Positions 36,991 to 49,400 of a stretch of 64,000 nucleotides of DNA are shown here, one piece after another. The DNA lies in NCBI GenBank assembly GCA_027886175.1, contig JAJNNQ010000026.1:25376001-25440000 (forward strand), given 5' to 3'. This stretch comes from Phylloscopus collybita (lineage: Eukaryota > Chordata > Aves > Passeriformes > Phylloscopidae). How positions within the stretch are numbered: position 1 is the stretch's first letter; each line of letters starts with the position of its first letter. The translations under genes and the position numbers were made by a program. Under the pieces are notes generated by a model, which saw only the letters and a list, made by a program, of their open reading frames with translations, was not told the origin of the DNA and did not search any database.

Positions 36991-37721
36991 TGTCTTGGCT
37001 TATGGAACCAAAAATGTGTATTCTATTTCATTTGTTAAAAGCAGTTGGGGAGATGTTCTCCTTTATCTCTTGTAACTCCTGGGGGGAGGGCAGCAGATGC
37101 CTTCTGATAATGGGCCAGCTGTTAAAACCAGGTGGGGCAGTGTTTCTTATCTCTTTCACCACCCGTCCTCCCTCCAGGGGGATATTTTCTGCTGATGGGC
37201 CATTAAGGTTCCATCATCCCATTGTGAGATGCTCCACCCAGTGCAGGGAGCCAACCATTGCTACCTGGATGAAAACTGAGATGTAGGAACACCAGGTATC
37301 TGGCTCCACCAGATGCCTCCGAATTCTCAGAGGAAGACTGGACCCTTCTCACCATCACTGGACCTTTTTCTACAGGATCACCTCTGCCCCAACAGAACCA
37401 CATCTGCCACTCCAGGAAGACTTTTGGACTGCTTCCAACACCCTAACCAACAGGGTGTCAGGTTGTAGCTCTGACTCTGTCAAGGTTTTCCAAAATTGTT
37501 GTTTGTTTGCTTGTTTGTTTGTTTGTTTTGGTTTGTTTTTTCTACTACATTTGTATTGTTAATATTCCTAGTAAAGAACTGTTATCCCTATTCCCAAATC
37601 TTTGCCTGTAAGCCCTTAATTGCAAAATTATAATTTGGAGGGGGTGAGGTGTTTACATTCCCCATTCTAAGGGAAACTCCAGCTTTCCCCTGGCTAATAC
37701 CTGTCTTTCCAAACCAAGACA
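36991..37721 (+). mobile_element. Solo LTR, ERVL-like, with intact ends
   Basis: A 731-bp LTR with inverted termini TGTCTTGG...CCAAGACA, eight of eight complementary, flanked by identical GATAG duplications (36986-36990 and 37722-37726). The inner sequence TGTAACTCCTGGGGGGAGGG and the tail CTAGTAAAGAACTGTTATCC...TGTCTTTCCAAACCAAGACA match a bird LTR family that I recognise. AGTAAA near 37573 would be a variant poly(A) signal and is the reason for the plus orientation. The termini themselves are symmetric and do not decide it. It contains a TTTG microsatellite (37500-37530). There are no viral genes next to it. Confidence 0.9.
37500..37542. repeat. (TTTG)n microsatellite
   Basis: GTTTGTTTGCTTGTTTGTTT and continuing, within the U5-side half of the LTR. 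Confidence 0.88.
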
Positions 37722-37726
37722 GATAG
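37722..37726. repeat. Target-site duplication, right copy (GATAG)
   Basis: Exact partner of 36986-36990. Confidence 0.85.
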
Positions 37727-40700
37727 GAAGAGGATCTAGACCATCTTGTTATCCTTTCTCATAGCAGGACATGCAAATCCTCCCTTTACTTCCTGCAGAG
37801 AAGTGTGCCTGTGTCCTGTGCCTTTGGGAACATCTGTCCCTGAGTCAGGGATTGTTGCCTGATAGCTGCTCTGGGCAGCTTTCCTCATATTCTGCAGAAT
37901 AATATATCCTGCAGTAAGGCTTAAAATATTTCCTGAAATATGGATATGTTACGACTTTCACATTATTGTAATATATACAAAAATATTCAAACAAATTTCT
38001 GAAGTTTGGGCTTCCAGTAATGGATCTATGCTGATTACCTTTTATTAAATTATATCTTTTTGAGCTCTCCTGTCTAAAAGGAGACTGAAATCAGAGTTTC
38101 AATAATATATTCAGTGACAGTTTGGGGGATTTGCTCTTCTTGTCTTACACTTGGGAAACTTTAGTTGCAGTCTTCCCTGTTGTAGTATCCTTCATGCTTA
38201 ATAAGTTATCAAAATGTTCCTCACTCGTACTTAAATTCCCTCAGTGCTTCCTTCTATGTAGCTGTTAATATACCCTGCCTTGCAAAAACGTATTATTCTC
38301 TGATTGTGAAGTCTTTGGATTTCAGTGTTTATTCAATTTTAAATTACAGCACTATGTTTCGCTACAAATTAGAGAATCCAAATTTATGTTCCAATCCAGT
38401 AGCTCACTTGTGTTTTGTTATCCTCATTTATTAAGCAAAGCAACAGAACAGTATTCCCAACTTAGGAAACTGAGTCATGAATTACAAGACATAAACTACA
38501 ATAAAACCCATTTCTCTCTATGAACAGGCTAAGTCTATGTGATTTGTTTTCCTTTGACAACTTTGTGTCTGCCCTACTTCTGGTTGCTAGAAATGCTTTT
38601 CATGTCATGGTGCCCCACGCTCCCTCCTCTCTTTTGACTGTCAAAAAATAAGCATAACAAGATTACTTTGAAAAATCACTATGGAGGGCTTATGTTAATC
38701 AGAAATGTGACCTCTATCTACCACCACCTCTACCAGACTGGAAGGACTGGAAAAACAAGAGTGCCAGAAGTGAAACAGGTAACTGAGCTCCAGACAGGGG
38801 TGCTGAGGCATTGCCTGTGGAGATTCACTGAGCCCCAATTTGATGTCTGTGCTTGTGGATATTTTACCCCAGTACCCACCCCCCCACTCCCCCCCTGCTC
38901 CCCCACCCCCAAGCTTATTGGCAGGGCTGTGCTAACCCTGCTTTGGGACAAAGCTCATCCCATGCCATTGGAAGAGTTCAAGCCATGGCAGCTCAGATCA
39001 GGGAGGTCTCAGCAGGATGTGGAAATGGTGTTTATTTTTAATTTGTAAGGATGTGGTAGTAATTCTAAGATCAATTTCTCTTTAAAGTAGCTAAGCAGAC
39101 TAGTACCTCATCTCAAGGACTCTGTGGAGGTAAAAATTATTTATAAGTTTTACATAGCAATTTTTTCTTCTCTTTGCTATAGTTTCCTCCTATTTTCTGT
39201 CATCTATCTTTTTATTCAACTAAATGGCATGTAATTATTTGCACTTAGTACCTGGACAAAGAATGAGTTCTCTGTACAAAGAAAAAGCTTATAATGTTTC
39301 CCTTGAACAGCACTAGCTTTTTATCATGCCAAAGTGGATACAAAAAGTTTCTCTGGTCAATTACTCACTCACCATCAGCAACCACCACAACTGTGCTCTT
39401 TCAGAAATGCATGAAGCTAACATCTTCTGGGTAATAGAAAATGGATTTCCTTGTTCTGAAAAATGACCATAATGAATTTGAAATCTTAGTAGAATGGATA
39501 GCCTGTGGACAGCACTTTCAACTAACCACTGGAAGAGGTGTTATAAAAACAATAATAATCAGAATCATTTCTACAGGAACTAACCAAACCTGTCACTTAA
39601 GGGCATATGTGCCAGGCTACCAAATGCACAGGATAATAAATTTCTTTTCCAGATTGTGCCTTTATACACCACTGAAAGTCTTTTAATGAACCCTCTAGTG
39701 AACCACCTTTTCTCAGTATTTATTTCCAGTAGATTTTTCTGATATTGCATTTGTTACAACACCTTGGAGGACACGGTGTTTGAGGGTGATTCTAGGGGTC
39801 CACCATCTCACAACAATATGCTGCTCAAAGTTCCCAGAGTAAATATGCTGCTCACAGTTATAAGTGAGTGCCAAAGACAGTGCTTCCCTTAGGATACATC
39901 AGTGATATCTTTTAACTCTGCTCCCTGTTTCTTGAATTTTCCCTGCAGTATGCAAAAGGAAACTAATAATTTTTCTTTGCATATGTGTGAGTAGCAAGAC
40001 ATTGAGCTTTATGTGGAACCACAATCAGCAAAGGGAGTGCAGGGACATCTGCTTTAATGTCCTGACAATGATCTCTTTTAACACTTTGACTGCTCATGCC
40101 TATGTGAAATTAGCATCTGTATGTTAATATATGCCACTACCTCAAAATAGAGATAGAAGTTGTTGGTTTTTTTTCTGGGAAATTTTTACTATAAGTTTCA
40201 TGAAAAGAGTAAGAAGGAGTTTGATAACTTATAACTGGGAATAAGTTAGAAATATAGGTGTGATCTAACTAGAAATACCTACACAAGGTTAACTTCTAAA
40301 AAGAGTCCCCTTTTAAAAATATTAAATTTTTTTAACTTGTTTTCACTGAAACAATTACCAGTCATGTTTGTACAGCAAAGTGTCATTCTTCAAGCATGGC
40401 AAAGTGTAGGAATGCTGAGAAGAATATGATAATGTTTTAGAAAACCCAACAATTTTAAAAAAAAGAAGTTAGATATTTGAATGGATGTGAATCACCCGAG
40501 TGAACTGCTAAGACAGATAAGCTAGCTGTTTACAAGGATTTACAAGCTAATATACAAGTACAAGCAAGTACAATATACACAATTATAAACAATGTTTCTA
40601 TCAAAATTTGAATTACCACATTCTAGAGAAGCAAGTGAAAAGTGATGTAAATCAGAAGGTTAAGTCCTTTCATTTTAATGTATGATATTAGTCAAATTCT

Positions 40701-42149
40701 CAGATATGCAAACACTCTGGATTAACAAAATAAAAACAATTCTTAAGACTCAGTGGAGAAAAAGTGGTGTCAACACTCCCCAGAAATAGTACACTCTAAC
40801 TTCCCATTTTGCTAGAGGTGCAGCTGGGAAAAAAATGTCTTTGCTCTTGGCAAATAAAGAAAGATGTTAAAGGAGAAAATATAAAGGGAGAATGAAAATA
40901 GATGGACTTATAAAGAGCTCAAAAAGGGGTTTTGAAAGGCATCTCTACTTGGTGGATGATGACGATTTTGCAGGCTGGTCAGTTTTCTGGGTTGGTCAGC
41001 CTGCCAAGAGCTGGCACAATATATTGGTAATTGCTGTTCATTCAGCAGAAATTACTTTCCAGAATAAATAATCAGATATTTTATTTTGTAGCTCCCTCTG
41101 TGTGCTTAGTATTGTAAAGGACACATGCAATGCCCTGAGGCCTGTGACAAATGGTTTATAAAGCAATGATCATGCTGGCCAAGCTGATTATATTTACAGC
41201 AAGGCACACAGCAGCTCTTACAGAAGGAAGAGCTATCTGGCAAGCAGACCAGCTGTAGGCTCTGTGCACAGAAAGGTAAAGGGCTCAGGTGGAGAGATGA
41301 ACAAAAACGTGTTCCTTCCTAGGAACTGACTGCAGCAAAAAATGCAGCTACCAGCCCAAAGAAATGGAAGTGGCAGAAAATACTGTAATCCCAGTTAAGC
41401 TTTAAAACTCTTAAATAGGTGTGAAACTCAGCAGGTCACAGGCCTTCTTTGTGCCATGACTGAGTGAACCAAAGAAGGAGAAAGTAATAATTTGGTTTTA
41501 GAGTGTAAGTGAAGAATCTTTTCACAGCTCAGCATGGGCTGACCTCCCAATACATCTCCCTAGGGGAGATGTGCTTTGAGATAGATGACTTTATCCAGAC
41601 GAAGGATAGTCCTTTGGCTTATCTGTTTAATTGAGTGATACTAATTATTGTTTGCCTAGGCCTATGATAAAACACACTAAGGCTTTAAACACACACAACA
41701 AGAACCTTTTTCTTGCTGCACATGATGGCATAGTACTGGAAACTAATTAGAAGAAGTATAAGATGGGTATGAAAAACAGTGAAAGCAATTTCTAAGAGCA
41801 AGTCTTGGAAACATGAACACCATCTTATAACCACAGTGATGTAATTTACAGATATTTGTCACTGATGTGACCTACCTACTTTATTCCCAGAACAGCTGGG
41901 AACCCAGCTGACGAGCAATAACCAGTAACACAAAGGGACTGGGTACTGATGCTGTCATGAAATATAACGGAGGATGGCACAAAATTATGAGAGTTCAGTT
42001 GTAACTGAACAATCATTTTGTTGTGATTACATCTGGCTTGATCATGTCCACTCATCAGAGACAAAAATAAGTCTAACCTAACTTCAGAGGAAAAAGAAGA
42101 CTGATAAAATCAATACAAGAGTATTAGAATCTGTGAGCCCTCTGTGGTG
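37727..42149. other. Unique non-coding DNA
   Basis: No gene is recognised. The frame 38668-39048 (plus) has proline-rich residues only because of the C-rich tract at 38875-38910. 41085-41225 looks like conserved non-coding sequence, a visual impression only. Confidence 0.42.
38875..38910 (-). other. G-quadruplex motif (C-rich on plus strand)
   Basis: On the minus strand there are runs of G5, G5, G7, G7 and G3 separated by 1, 4, 3 and 1 bases. This satisfies the G3+N1-7 rule with room to spare. The plus strand could form an i-motif. Confidence 0.85.
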
Positions 42150-42345
42150 ATCTAGTCACATCTCCTTTCAAATCAAGGCCAGCTTCAACATTTTCCCAGG
42201 TTATCCAGATAGAAACTCCACAACCTCACTGAGAATCCTGTTCAAGTCCTTGTAGGAATTCTTGCTGAATTTTTTTCTTTATGTCTAAGTTCAACCTGAA
42301 CCTGTTGTTTCTTGTCTTTTTATTGCACACCTCTGGATTCTACCT
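42150..42345 (-). mobile_element. CR1 LINE fragment, old
   Basis: AGAAACTCCACAACCTCACT, then CTTTATGTCTAAGTTCAACC, then TGTTGTTTCTTGTC follow the reverse complement of the CR1 3' portion. In intact copies this encodes the RFS-rich end of the reverse transcriptase region and the untranslated part. Many substitutions mark it as old. Both ends are approximate. Confidence 0.75.
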
Positions 42346-42968
42346 AAGGTATAGACTCCAAAATTGACTGAAACTGATGAGTGTAATTGTAAAGCATTTA
42401 GAAGACTGACCAAAACAATCTCAAACAAAAACCACCAAAAATTTTCAGAGCTCCTGGAGAACAGATGTGGCCCAAAAGACTGCAAATGAGCAAACATATT
42501 CCAAGTTTTGAAGAAAGAATAAAGGAAGTGCTGGGTGCTGGGAAGTAGCAAGGATAAAGTTTCAGAGAAAAAAATAGTAATAAATACTCAGACTGTAATT
42601 TACACCTGGATGATGACAAGAAGACCAGCCAGTTTAGAGTTTGTAAATTTGATTTAAGTGTTCCATGAGAGAAAAAAAGCAGCAGAAGTATATGTCATAT
42701 CCTCACTTCAGAAAGGTTTGACACTTTTATATGGTATTTCTGGAAACGAGTTAGGAGAAAAACCTGTCAGACAGAGATTTTTATGAAAGAGTATAAATCT
42801 TGAGCATTTGGTAACCACTAGAAGTGTTTATTAATGGTTGGTGTCAAAATGGAAGACGTGCGAGTCGAATTTTGAAGAGGCCTCTCTTGGGATGGCTACT
42901 ACTCAATGATTCTGTTCAGAACTTTTACAGCAAAATATACCTATGAAGCTTTCAGATGGCTCTGAAGT

Positions 42969-43004
42969 GGGGGGGAGGAGGGGAAGGGGATGAAAGGACA
43001 GGGG
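42969..43004 (+). other. G-quadruplex motif
   Basis: G7, then G4, G4 and a more distant G4 with short purine loops. The G7 run can supply two tracts, so 42969-42989 alone satisfies a four-tract rule. Confidence 0.72.
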
Positions 43005-43231
43005 AAAACAGGGTTAGAATTTAGGGTGATTAAGTGAACTTAAGAAATAGTCCTCAGTCAATAAAGATGTGTAAGATGTTATAGGGTAAGTAGATAGGCT
43101 GTACGTGCAGAAGGTTGGGTAGTAGTTCTGAAGAAAAGGATTCGAGTTTGAAGGGAAGGTTTGATTCTAAGATGAATATTAATGAATCTAGTCATGCTAC
43201 TAGGAAAAGAAGACAAGCACTCACTAGAATA

Positions 43232-43245
43232 TACACACACACACA
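43232..43245. repeat. Short (AC)n microsatellite
   Basis: ACACACACACACAC. Confidence 0.85.
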
Positions 43246-44156
43246 AATTGATGCATATGTGTACACATAAGATTATAATCCAACAAATACAGCAGGCTGT
43301 TCTCTAGAGATTTTGTATTTTTGCCTCAGCCATTAATGAGTATTGTCTCCAGCAGTAAAAAATATGCTCAAAAAAATTAAAAAAGGGAACAAGTGTAGAG
43401 AGATCAAAGTAATAAAATTGATCTAATAAAGACTGGATAATTTCAAATGGCTTAGTCTAGAGTGAAAGAACTTAGAGATCATATATCAAAACATAACCAA
43501 AATAGTGATCAGCTCCCCATGCCTTTGAATGGAGATGATATGAAGTAGCTTAAACTGAAGCATCATGAGGAAAATCTCATAGGATGGATAATAAAGCATA
43601 GGACTAGGCTTGGAGGGGTTGTGAGATAGACAATTATGAAAGTTTTTAAGACTAATAGGTTAGAAAAACATCAATCAAGAATGTTTCAATCAATAAAGAC
43701 ATGAGAAAACCTGGGAAAGGAGAAGGACAAGGTAACATCCAAAGGTATCATGTCACCTAGTTTTGCCTGAATGACCGATGAAACCAAAAACTAATGAGTC
43801 ATCTCTCACATTCAAATTGTTTCAGACTATTAAATATTAAAATTCTGGAGTTTATTATGGTGTTACTCCACAGTGTTTACTACGCTAAAGTAGCAGAGTA
43901 AGGTAGTAGCAAACAGAGACCTAAGTCTGGTTTCACCTGTTCAGACAGAGAGTACAGACAGGAATCTGATATCTAAGACTGAGTGATTTACTTTAAAAGA
44001 TCTACCCATTTCATGAGAATAGGAGCTAGTCCATAGTATTTGGGCTCATTTTCTCCTGTCTGACCTGTACTTCCTTCATGCATAAAGCACAGCTGTGCAT
44101 CCAGGGTGAGCTCTACACCCCAGGATATGCTATCAGTTGATAGCATTAATCTAATC

Positions 44157-44556
44157 TGAGAATCTCGGGGTCTCTGCTTGCCCGAGAATGATGGATGGGC
44201 ACTGCCCCTGGTCCTTCGGGAAGCCCCGAGCCGCCCACAGAAAAGACGAGGAGTCTTCAGATGTTCTTTTTCTGGGTTTTCCTCCTTGTTTATTTTATCT
44301 TATCTTTACAATTCTCTCTGAGCTCTGCCAAGGTCTGGACAGCACGGGCAACAGGCGACGACTGCCCCGCCTGCCCACAGGTTGTCATCTTAAATACAGA
44401 TAATTACGTGCACATTATTTACAATTGTGATCCAATACATACACTTAACACTAGACAGGTATTTTCTACTTTAACCCAATCCCTCTAAATCTACTTCATG
44501 TCATCACCACTGTGCAAAATGGAGACAAAGAAGAAGGAGAAGACTCTAGGGTAACA
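44157..44556 (-). mobile_element. LTR of a class II (ERVK-like) endogenous retrovirus
   Basis: On the minus strand it runs from TGTTACCCTAGAGTC (44556 downward) to CCCGAGATTCTCA (ending 44157), about 400 bp. It carries TATTTAAG (44396-44389) as TATA box and AATAAA (44294-44289) as poly(A) signal, in the right order. The segment near the 3' end, CTCGGGCAAGCAGAGACCCCG, is typical of avian class II leader-side LTR sequence. The sequence upstream of it on the minus strand (44557-45314) looks non-random and could be internal proviral DNA, making this a 3' LTR. I see no matching duplications: CTAATC is on one side and CCCAGA on the other. The 5' end is less certain than the 3' end. Confidence 0.68.
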
Positions 44557-45314
44557 CCCAGAATCCTCCATCTTGTCTCTGGTCCTTCTTATCTTCAAAC
44601 CCCTAACGTGAAAATATTATTACTTTCTACTACTTTCAAGGCCTTGCAATTCTTCCCATAGTGTTGGTAATTTTTCCCATGGGCTATAGTCGAGACCCCT
44701 GCCTGTCTGGGGTCCATGCCAGGGTCTGTAACCCCCCTGCACATATCTCCGACCCCCCTGTACAGGTTTTAAACCCCCCTGTACAGGTTTCTGCTCGTCC
44801 AGGGTTTCCAGAGGAATACCCTGGACTCCTACATGAGAACATACAGCTGTAGTTCCTGCTTCAACTATTTTTATTTTTTTTTTTAGGTATAGAAAGAGTT
44901 GAATGTCCAGTCCACAGAGGAGCTGGATAAAGAGGGATGGGTCTAGAACTTCTCTCTCTGTCATGAGTGACAGTTCTTGGTAAAATAGATTCATGGGCAA
45001 GAGGGGACTGTAAGGGATGTTCTGTTTCCCCATGTGTCTCCCTTTGTGGTGTCTTAGGGTAGATAGGGAACACCAGCCAGAGGTAAACACATGGCTTGGA
45101 GAAGTCTCTGGTTGCCATAGCCCTTTAAGGGTGGGCATAAGCTGGATGTCAAGCCACAGTTGACACCAGCTGAACAGTGGTGCTTGGGAATGTGTTGAGA
45201 CAGACCTGGGGCAATTATATTCTCACCTGAGATTTCAGACACATCCAGAGCCCAAAAGAACAGCTTAGTAGCAGTACTGACAACTAAGGTTTTACACTTA
45301 GCATTATATTTCAT
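44557..45314 (-). pseudogene. Possible proviral internal remnant with a 172-codon frame and heptapeptide repeat
   Basis: A minus-strand frame (45138-44620) runs 172 codons and ends just upstream of the LTR. Near its C-terminal half lies a repeat, KPVQGGL / KPVQGGR / RYVQGGY, encoded by three 21-bp units at 44731-44793. Another frame overlaps its 5' part (45314-45054). I do not recognise gag, pol or env motifs. Position just 5' of a minus-strand LTR suggests the last part of a provirus, where env or accessory sequence would lie, but it could equally be unrelated host DNA. There is no protease, reverse transcriptase or polypurine tract to decide it. Codon use is not obviously coding. I infer a dead remnant at best. 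Confidence 0.3.
44731..44793. repeat. 21-bp tandem repeat, three units
   Basis: Units begin ACCCCCCTG at 44731, 44752 and 44773. The second and third share ACCCCCCTGTACAGGTTT. The length keeps frame, giving the heptapeptide repeat on the minus strand. Confidence 0.92.
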
Positions 45315-46225
45315 TAAATACTTTGGCTCCTCTAGACTTTGGTTGATTTTTTTCCAGCTCCAATTGTACCATGATATATTTTATTCTCCTTTGAGTAGCT
45401 ATCCTACAGGGTATTTCAATATCACTAATTCAGTGCAGGTTATGAGAAATACAATAAATAACAGATGATACATAAAAAGGAATATTTTATATTCTGCACA
45501 ATTTTGTTAGTGTGTATTAGTTGACCTTTAGGTACAACTTAATTTTTTAGCTCAACAAGGTTCTTTTATTATTAAATTAGAAGAAAAAATACTCTTAAAA
45601 GAATGTTATAAAGGCTTAGAAGTGTTCAATGGATAGAAAATGTCAAGATAGTTATGTATTCTGATATAGAAAACAAATTCAAGGTTACATTTTCTTCACA
45701 GGTGACCCCTCCTTTCCACTTCCGCAAAGATATGATTTGGTTTTGATTCATATACAGAATTTCCGTATTTTGTAGTATCTTTTTACTACGCATTCTGTGG
45801 TGCTTATTTCAGTGTCTGAGGGTTTCACAAGCTGTAGTCAGGCTTGTTAGCAATCTCTGGCATGAGCACAACCTAACAGAAAGACCAGAAACAAGGCACT
45901 AAGATTTAAAAAAAATAACAATATATCCTCTAACTGTGGGTATTATTGCAATAAGCTGGGCTCATTTTAAAATCATTTCCTGGAAACCTCAATAAATCAA
46001 ACCTCCTTTGTTCAAAGTAAGTCACCTGATTTCAGCTGTTTCAAGGACTTAACAAAACTTCTGCAAATGAGGCCACAATGACTTAAGTCCATAAAATTGT
46101 TAAAAGGTTTATGTTATTTACTCTTGGTACTCTTGGGAACTGTGTTTACAGGAACAGACAGTAAATACTCTGGAACAAAACCCCTTTAACCACGATACCA
46201 TGGGAAAATGTTACTTCCCTCTATT
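45315..46225. other. Unique AT-rich DNA
   Basis: Nothing is recognised. Confidence 0.45.
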
Positions 46226-46450
46226 TAGCCTTTGTGATCACACCTGGAGTATTGTAATTTTGCTTGGGGCCTCCAGAGCAAGACAGAGACCAGTGAAAAG
46301 CTACTAAATTATCATGTACTCTTTTAACATACCATGAGCATGGTATGTTAAAAGAGGCTGAGGTAACAGCGACTGATTAGTCTGGAGGAAGCGAAGGGTA
46401 AAGGGAAGGTATATCCAATCACTGTCTTCATTCAGCAAGAGTCTGTCTTG
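46226..46450 (+). mobile_element. CR1 LINE fragment, old
   Basis: GTGATCACACCTGGAGTATT and TTTTGCTTGGGGCCTCCAGA follow the CR1 segment that reads GTGAGGCCACACCTGGAGTA in typical copies. After the hairpin, GAGGCTGAGG and TTAGTCTGGAGGAAGCGAAG match the next CR1 block. The 46319-46356 hairpin replaces the sequence between them. There is no 3' end. Confidence 0.68.
46319..46356. repeat. Perfect 18-bp inverted repeat, 2-base loop
   Basis: CTCTTTTAACATACCATG (46319-46336) and its exact complement (46339-46356) around AG. It lies inside a CR1 fragment that is otherwise heavily mutated. Confidence 0.96.
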
Positions 46451-49400
46451 CATTAACAAGAGTGTCCCCAGCAGGTCACAGGTCTTTCTACGCCCTGAGC
46501 TATGCATGAACCCAGAAGAGAAAATTTAAATCCAAGTATTTGTCACTAGTTAGAAGTAGCTGTAAACTGATGAGTCTAATCAAAATGTCAAGGAAAACGG
46601 AAATTCCAAATTATGCAAAGAAATCGAAGGCAGATTATTTTTGCAAGGGTTTTGCTCTCCACCTGCATTGTCTGTGGCCTTTGCATGCTCTTGCATGCAA
46701 GGATGGAGTCTGTAATCACAGGTTACTATAAGCAGGACTGAGACAAGCTGTGGTATTTAAATTTTTTCCCTGGGGAAATTCCAAAAGGCAGAGTAGTGAA
46801 TGGGGTGGATCTTTGTCCTGATACAATCTACACCTGTAAGATGTACACAAATTGTGATCAAACTTTATGTCAGCTTCCTGTTAGGCCTAAAGCAATAAAA
46901 GAGAAAAGATAAAGAAAAAGCCCTTAATCTCCTGCAAACAAGGAAATGGCATGTGCAGTCACATTTCTGAAGCTAGCAATTCCTTAGCCCAAGTCACAAA
47001 CATTGGCAGTGAAAAGCTTCAGAATGCATAAAGCCCTTCTGAATTTCATACTTCCAGTCTCACTGAGCACTCAGGCTTTCTATAAGCTCAGTGAGGGATT
47101 TTTTTAAAAACAAATAAATTCCCCATAATTATGGAAAAACTAGTGTTCAGTCCTTGGGAACCTGAAAAACCCTTAGAGTCCTACATTCACTGGTATAGAA
47201 ACCTCTAAATTGCATGTGCAGAAAGTTTTGATACTACCTGTGTTTTCCGCCTATGAACAAATCCAAACATTGTCGCCTATTTTTTTCTGTCCAAAAATTT
47301 CTTTTATTGATGCACAAAGCAACTTACGCCAGTTCTGTCATTGAGAGAACATGAATTTTGTGCCATCACTTCCAAAATTTCTGCTCCATCCTAAATGATC
47401 CTATTGTATCCAGAGGTACTTTTCCTCTTAGAGCCTTGTGCTGTATAATTGCCTAGTAAATCCTGAGCAGGATATTTGTAGCTGAGCCTCAGGCAAAATT
47501 CCTGGAGTACTGAGATGACTTCACCTGGATTGCTAAATAGAGCAGTCTCTCAATGACAATAGAGCAGCAGTTGATATGGATTAATGAGCTCCAGGTTTAT
47601 TTACACTCCCCAGAGTGTTGTTTTGGGTTGTTTATAGACAGCATTAGCAATGTTCGATCCAATTCTGAAAGACTGTTCTCACAATCCATGGACTACAAAA
47701 CAACGGAGGTTTTGCAAACCTCGTGGTCACATAAATCAAATAAATACTGCAGTGAGCAGGGTCTAGGGCTGTACACACAATTTCTTCATAGGACCTAAAA
47801 ACTGATGCTTCAGCACTCTGAAATTTCTATCCAAGCAAGAATATTTATGATGAAGAAAGGGTAAAGCCTTTGTAAAATTGATACCTCCTAAAAGTACAAG
47901 GTACAACCCCATCAGAGACTGAAAAATGGAACCTAAAATGTAGACTTTGAGCCACTAGTGAGTATAATGTTATATATTCTCTGTCGACTCTGTAGAGCTA
48001 GGATCCTAAATCTAGCATAGCCTAGGGTTTCCAAGGACTATTATACTCAAGCTACAGGGAGGTGATCAAAAATATAGTTACAACACTTCATGGAAATAGT
48101 CTTTGCTTGATTCTTGTCAGATGGAAGTCAATATTCCCTGTCTTATTTCTCCCCTTGTGCATTGTTCCTCTCAGGATGGCTCGTACTGCAATGACAATTT
48201 TCAGCTGTTGTTGTTTTGGTTCTTAGGATTTGCAAGGCGGGTGATAGGTCTCCTGGTAAAACTTACACAGAGAGCTAGAGTCAATAGAAAACACAGAAAT
48301 ATCTAGAGATAGCCTGTGTAAGTGGATATCTACATTATTTTGTCTCTAAACTGCTATTCTGAATTGAAAATATTGTGAAAATAAACTAACACATAGCTTG
48401 AAAATCAATGAACAAATCAGCAATTACAGTGCCTAGTAATGTGTCTCAAATAAAGGCTAACAAAACATTTTCCATAGAAAAATAGCATCAGCAGAAAAAA
48501 AACCTTTAATATTTAAGCAGATTGTGCCGTGTTTAAACAACACAGTTAATAATGTGGTTATTAAACATATTCAGAAGAATGAAAAATTCACCATGCACTG
48601 TTTCAGCCATTCAATTTCTCTTTGACAATATGGAATTTGGTTCATGAAATAAACACTCAAGCAAATTTTATAAATGGCAGGTATATATATAGGGTGCAAA
48701 AATATCAGTGCAAAGTGAATTCATGGAAAAGAATCATATCGCAAGATTACAAAATAAAACTTACATTTGAGAAATACGTCTCAGTTATCCACAGCTGCAG
48801 AGAAGTAACTATATGATAATACTATTTCTGATCATTTAAATCTGTCAGATTCCTTCTTCAGAATCATAACCATGGGATTTTTCTTATTCTTTGAAGGTGT
48901 GAAGTCTCAGACTTAATTCTGGTAGGGAATTTTTTCCCACTGGCTCCTTCCTACTTTTTCTTTTCTTCAACTTTGTGGAGAGTTGAAGAAACAATGACCA
49001 GCATAGGATAGAAGGGTCATATTACTCAGGAAAACAGAGCAGTTTAGAAAACCATGTGGATATACACCAGATTCTCCTTGCCACCTGCACTTCCCAGCAT
49101 TTCTGGGTACATACCTCAAACCCTCTTTTTCGACACATTTAATTTCCCTCTCTTTATACAAGTACAGGTAACCCACATATCCCAGCCTCAGACTATCTCC
49201 TAATTCCTGTAAATAAGCCTTATAGAATAAATTGTTTTCATTTTTTTTAAATAGATTTTTCCTTAAGCTTGTGAAATGTGTCTGTACTAAGGAAAGCCAG
49301 AGTGAAGGGCTTACAGTTTTCCCTCTACACAGCTTTAACTGAGATAAAACATGTGGCTCTAGAGAAAGGGAACTGGGGCCTGAGTGAGGAATTACTTAAG

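Larger units (their letters stand above)
42346..44156. other. Unique non-coding DNA
   Basis: No gene or repeat family is recognised apart from a G-rich motif (42969-43004) and a short AC array (43232-43245). Confidence 0.45.

Noticed and set aside
38668..39048. 126-codon plus frame with a proline-rich patch
   Set aside because: The proline patch comes from the C-rich tract; no other protein feature is present.
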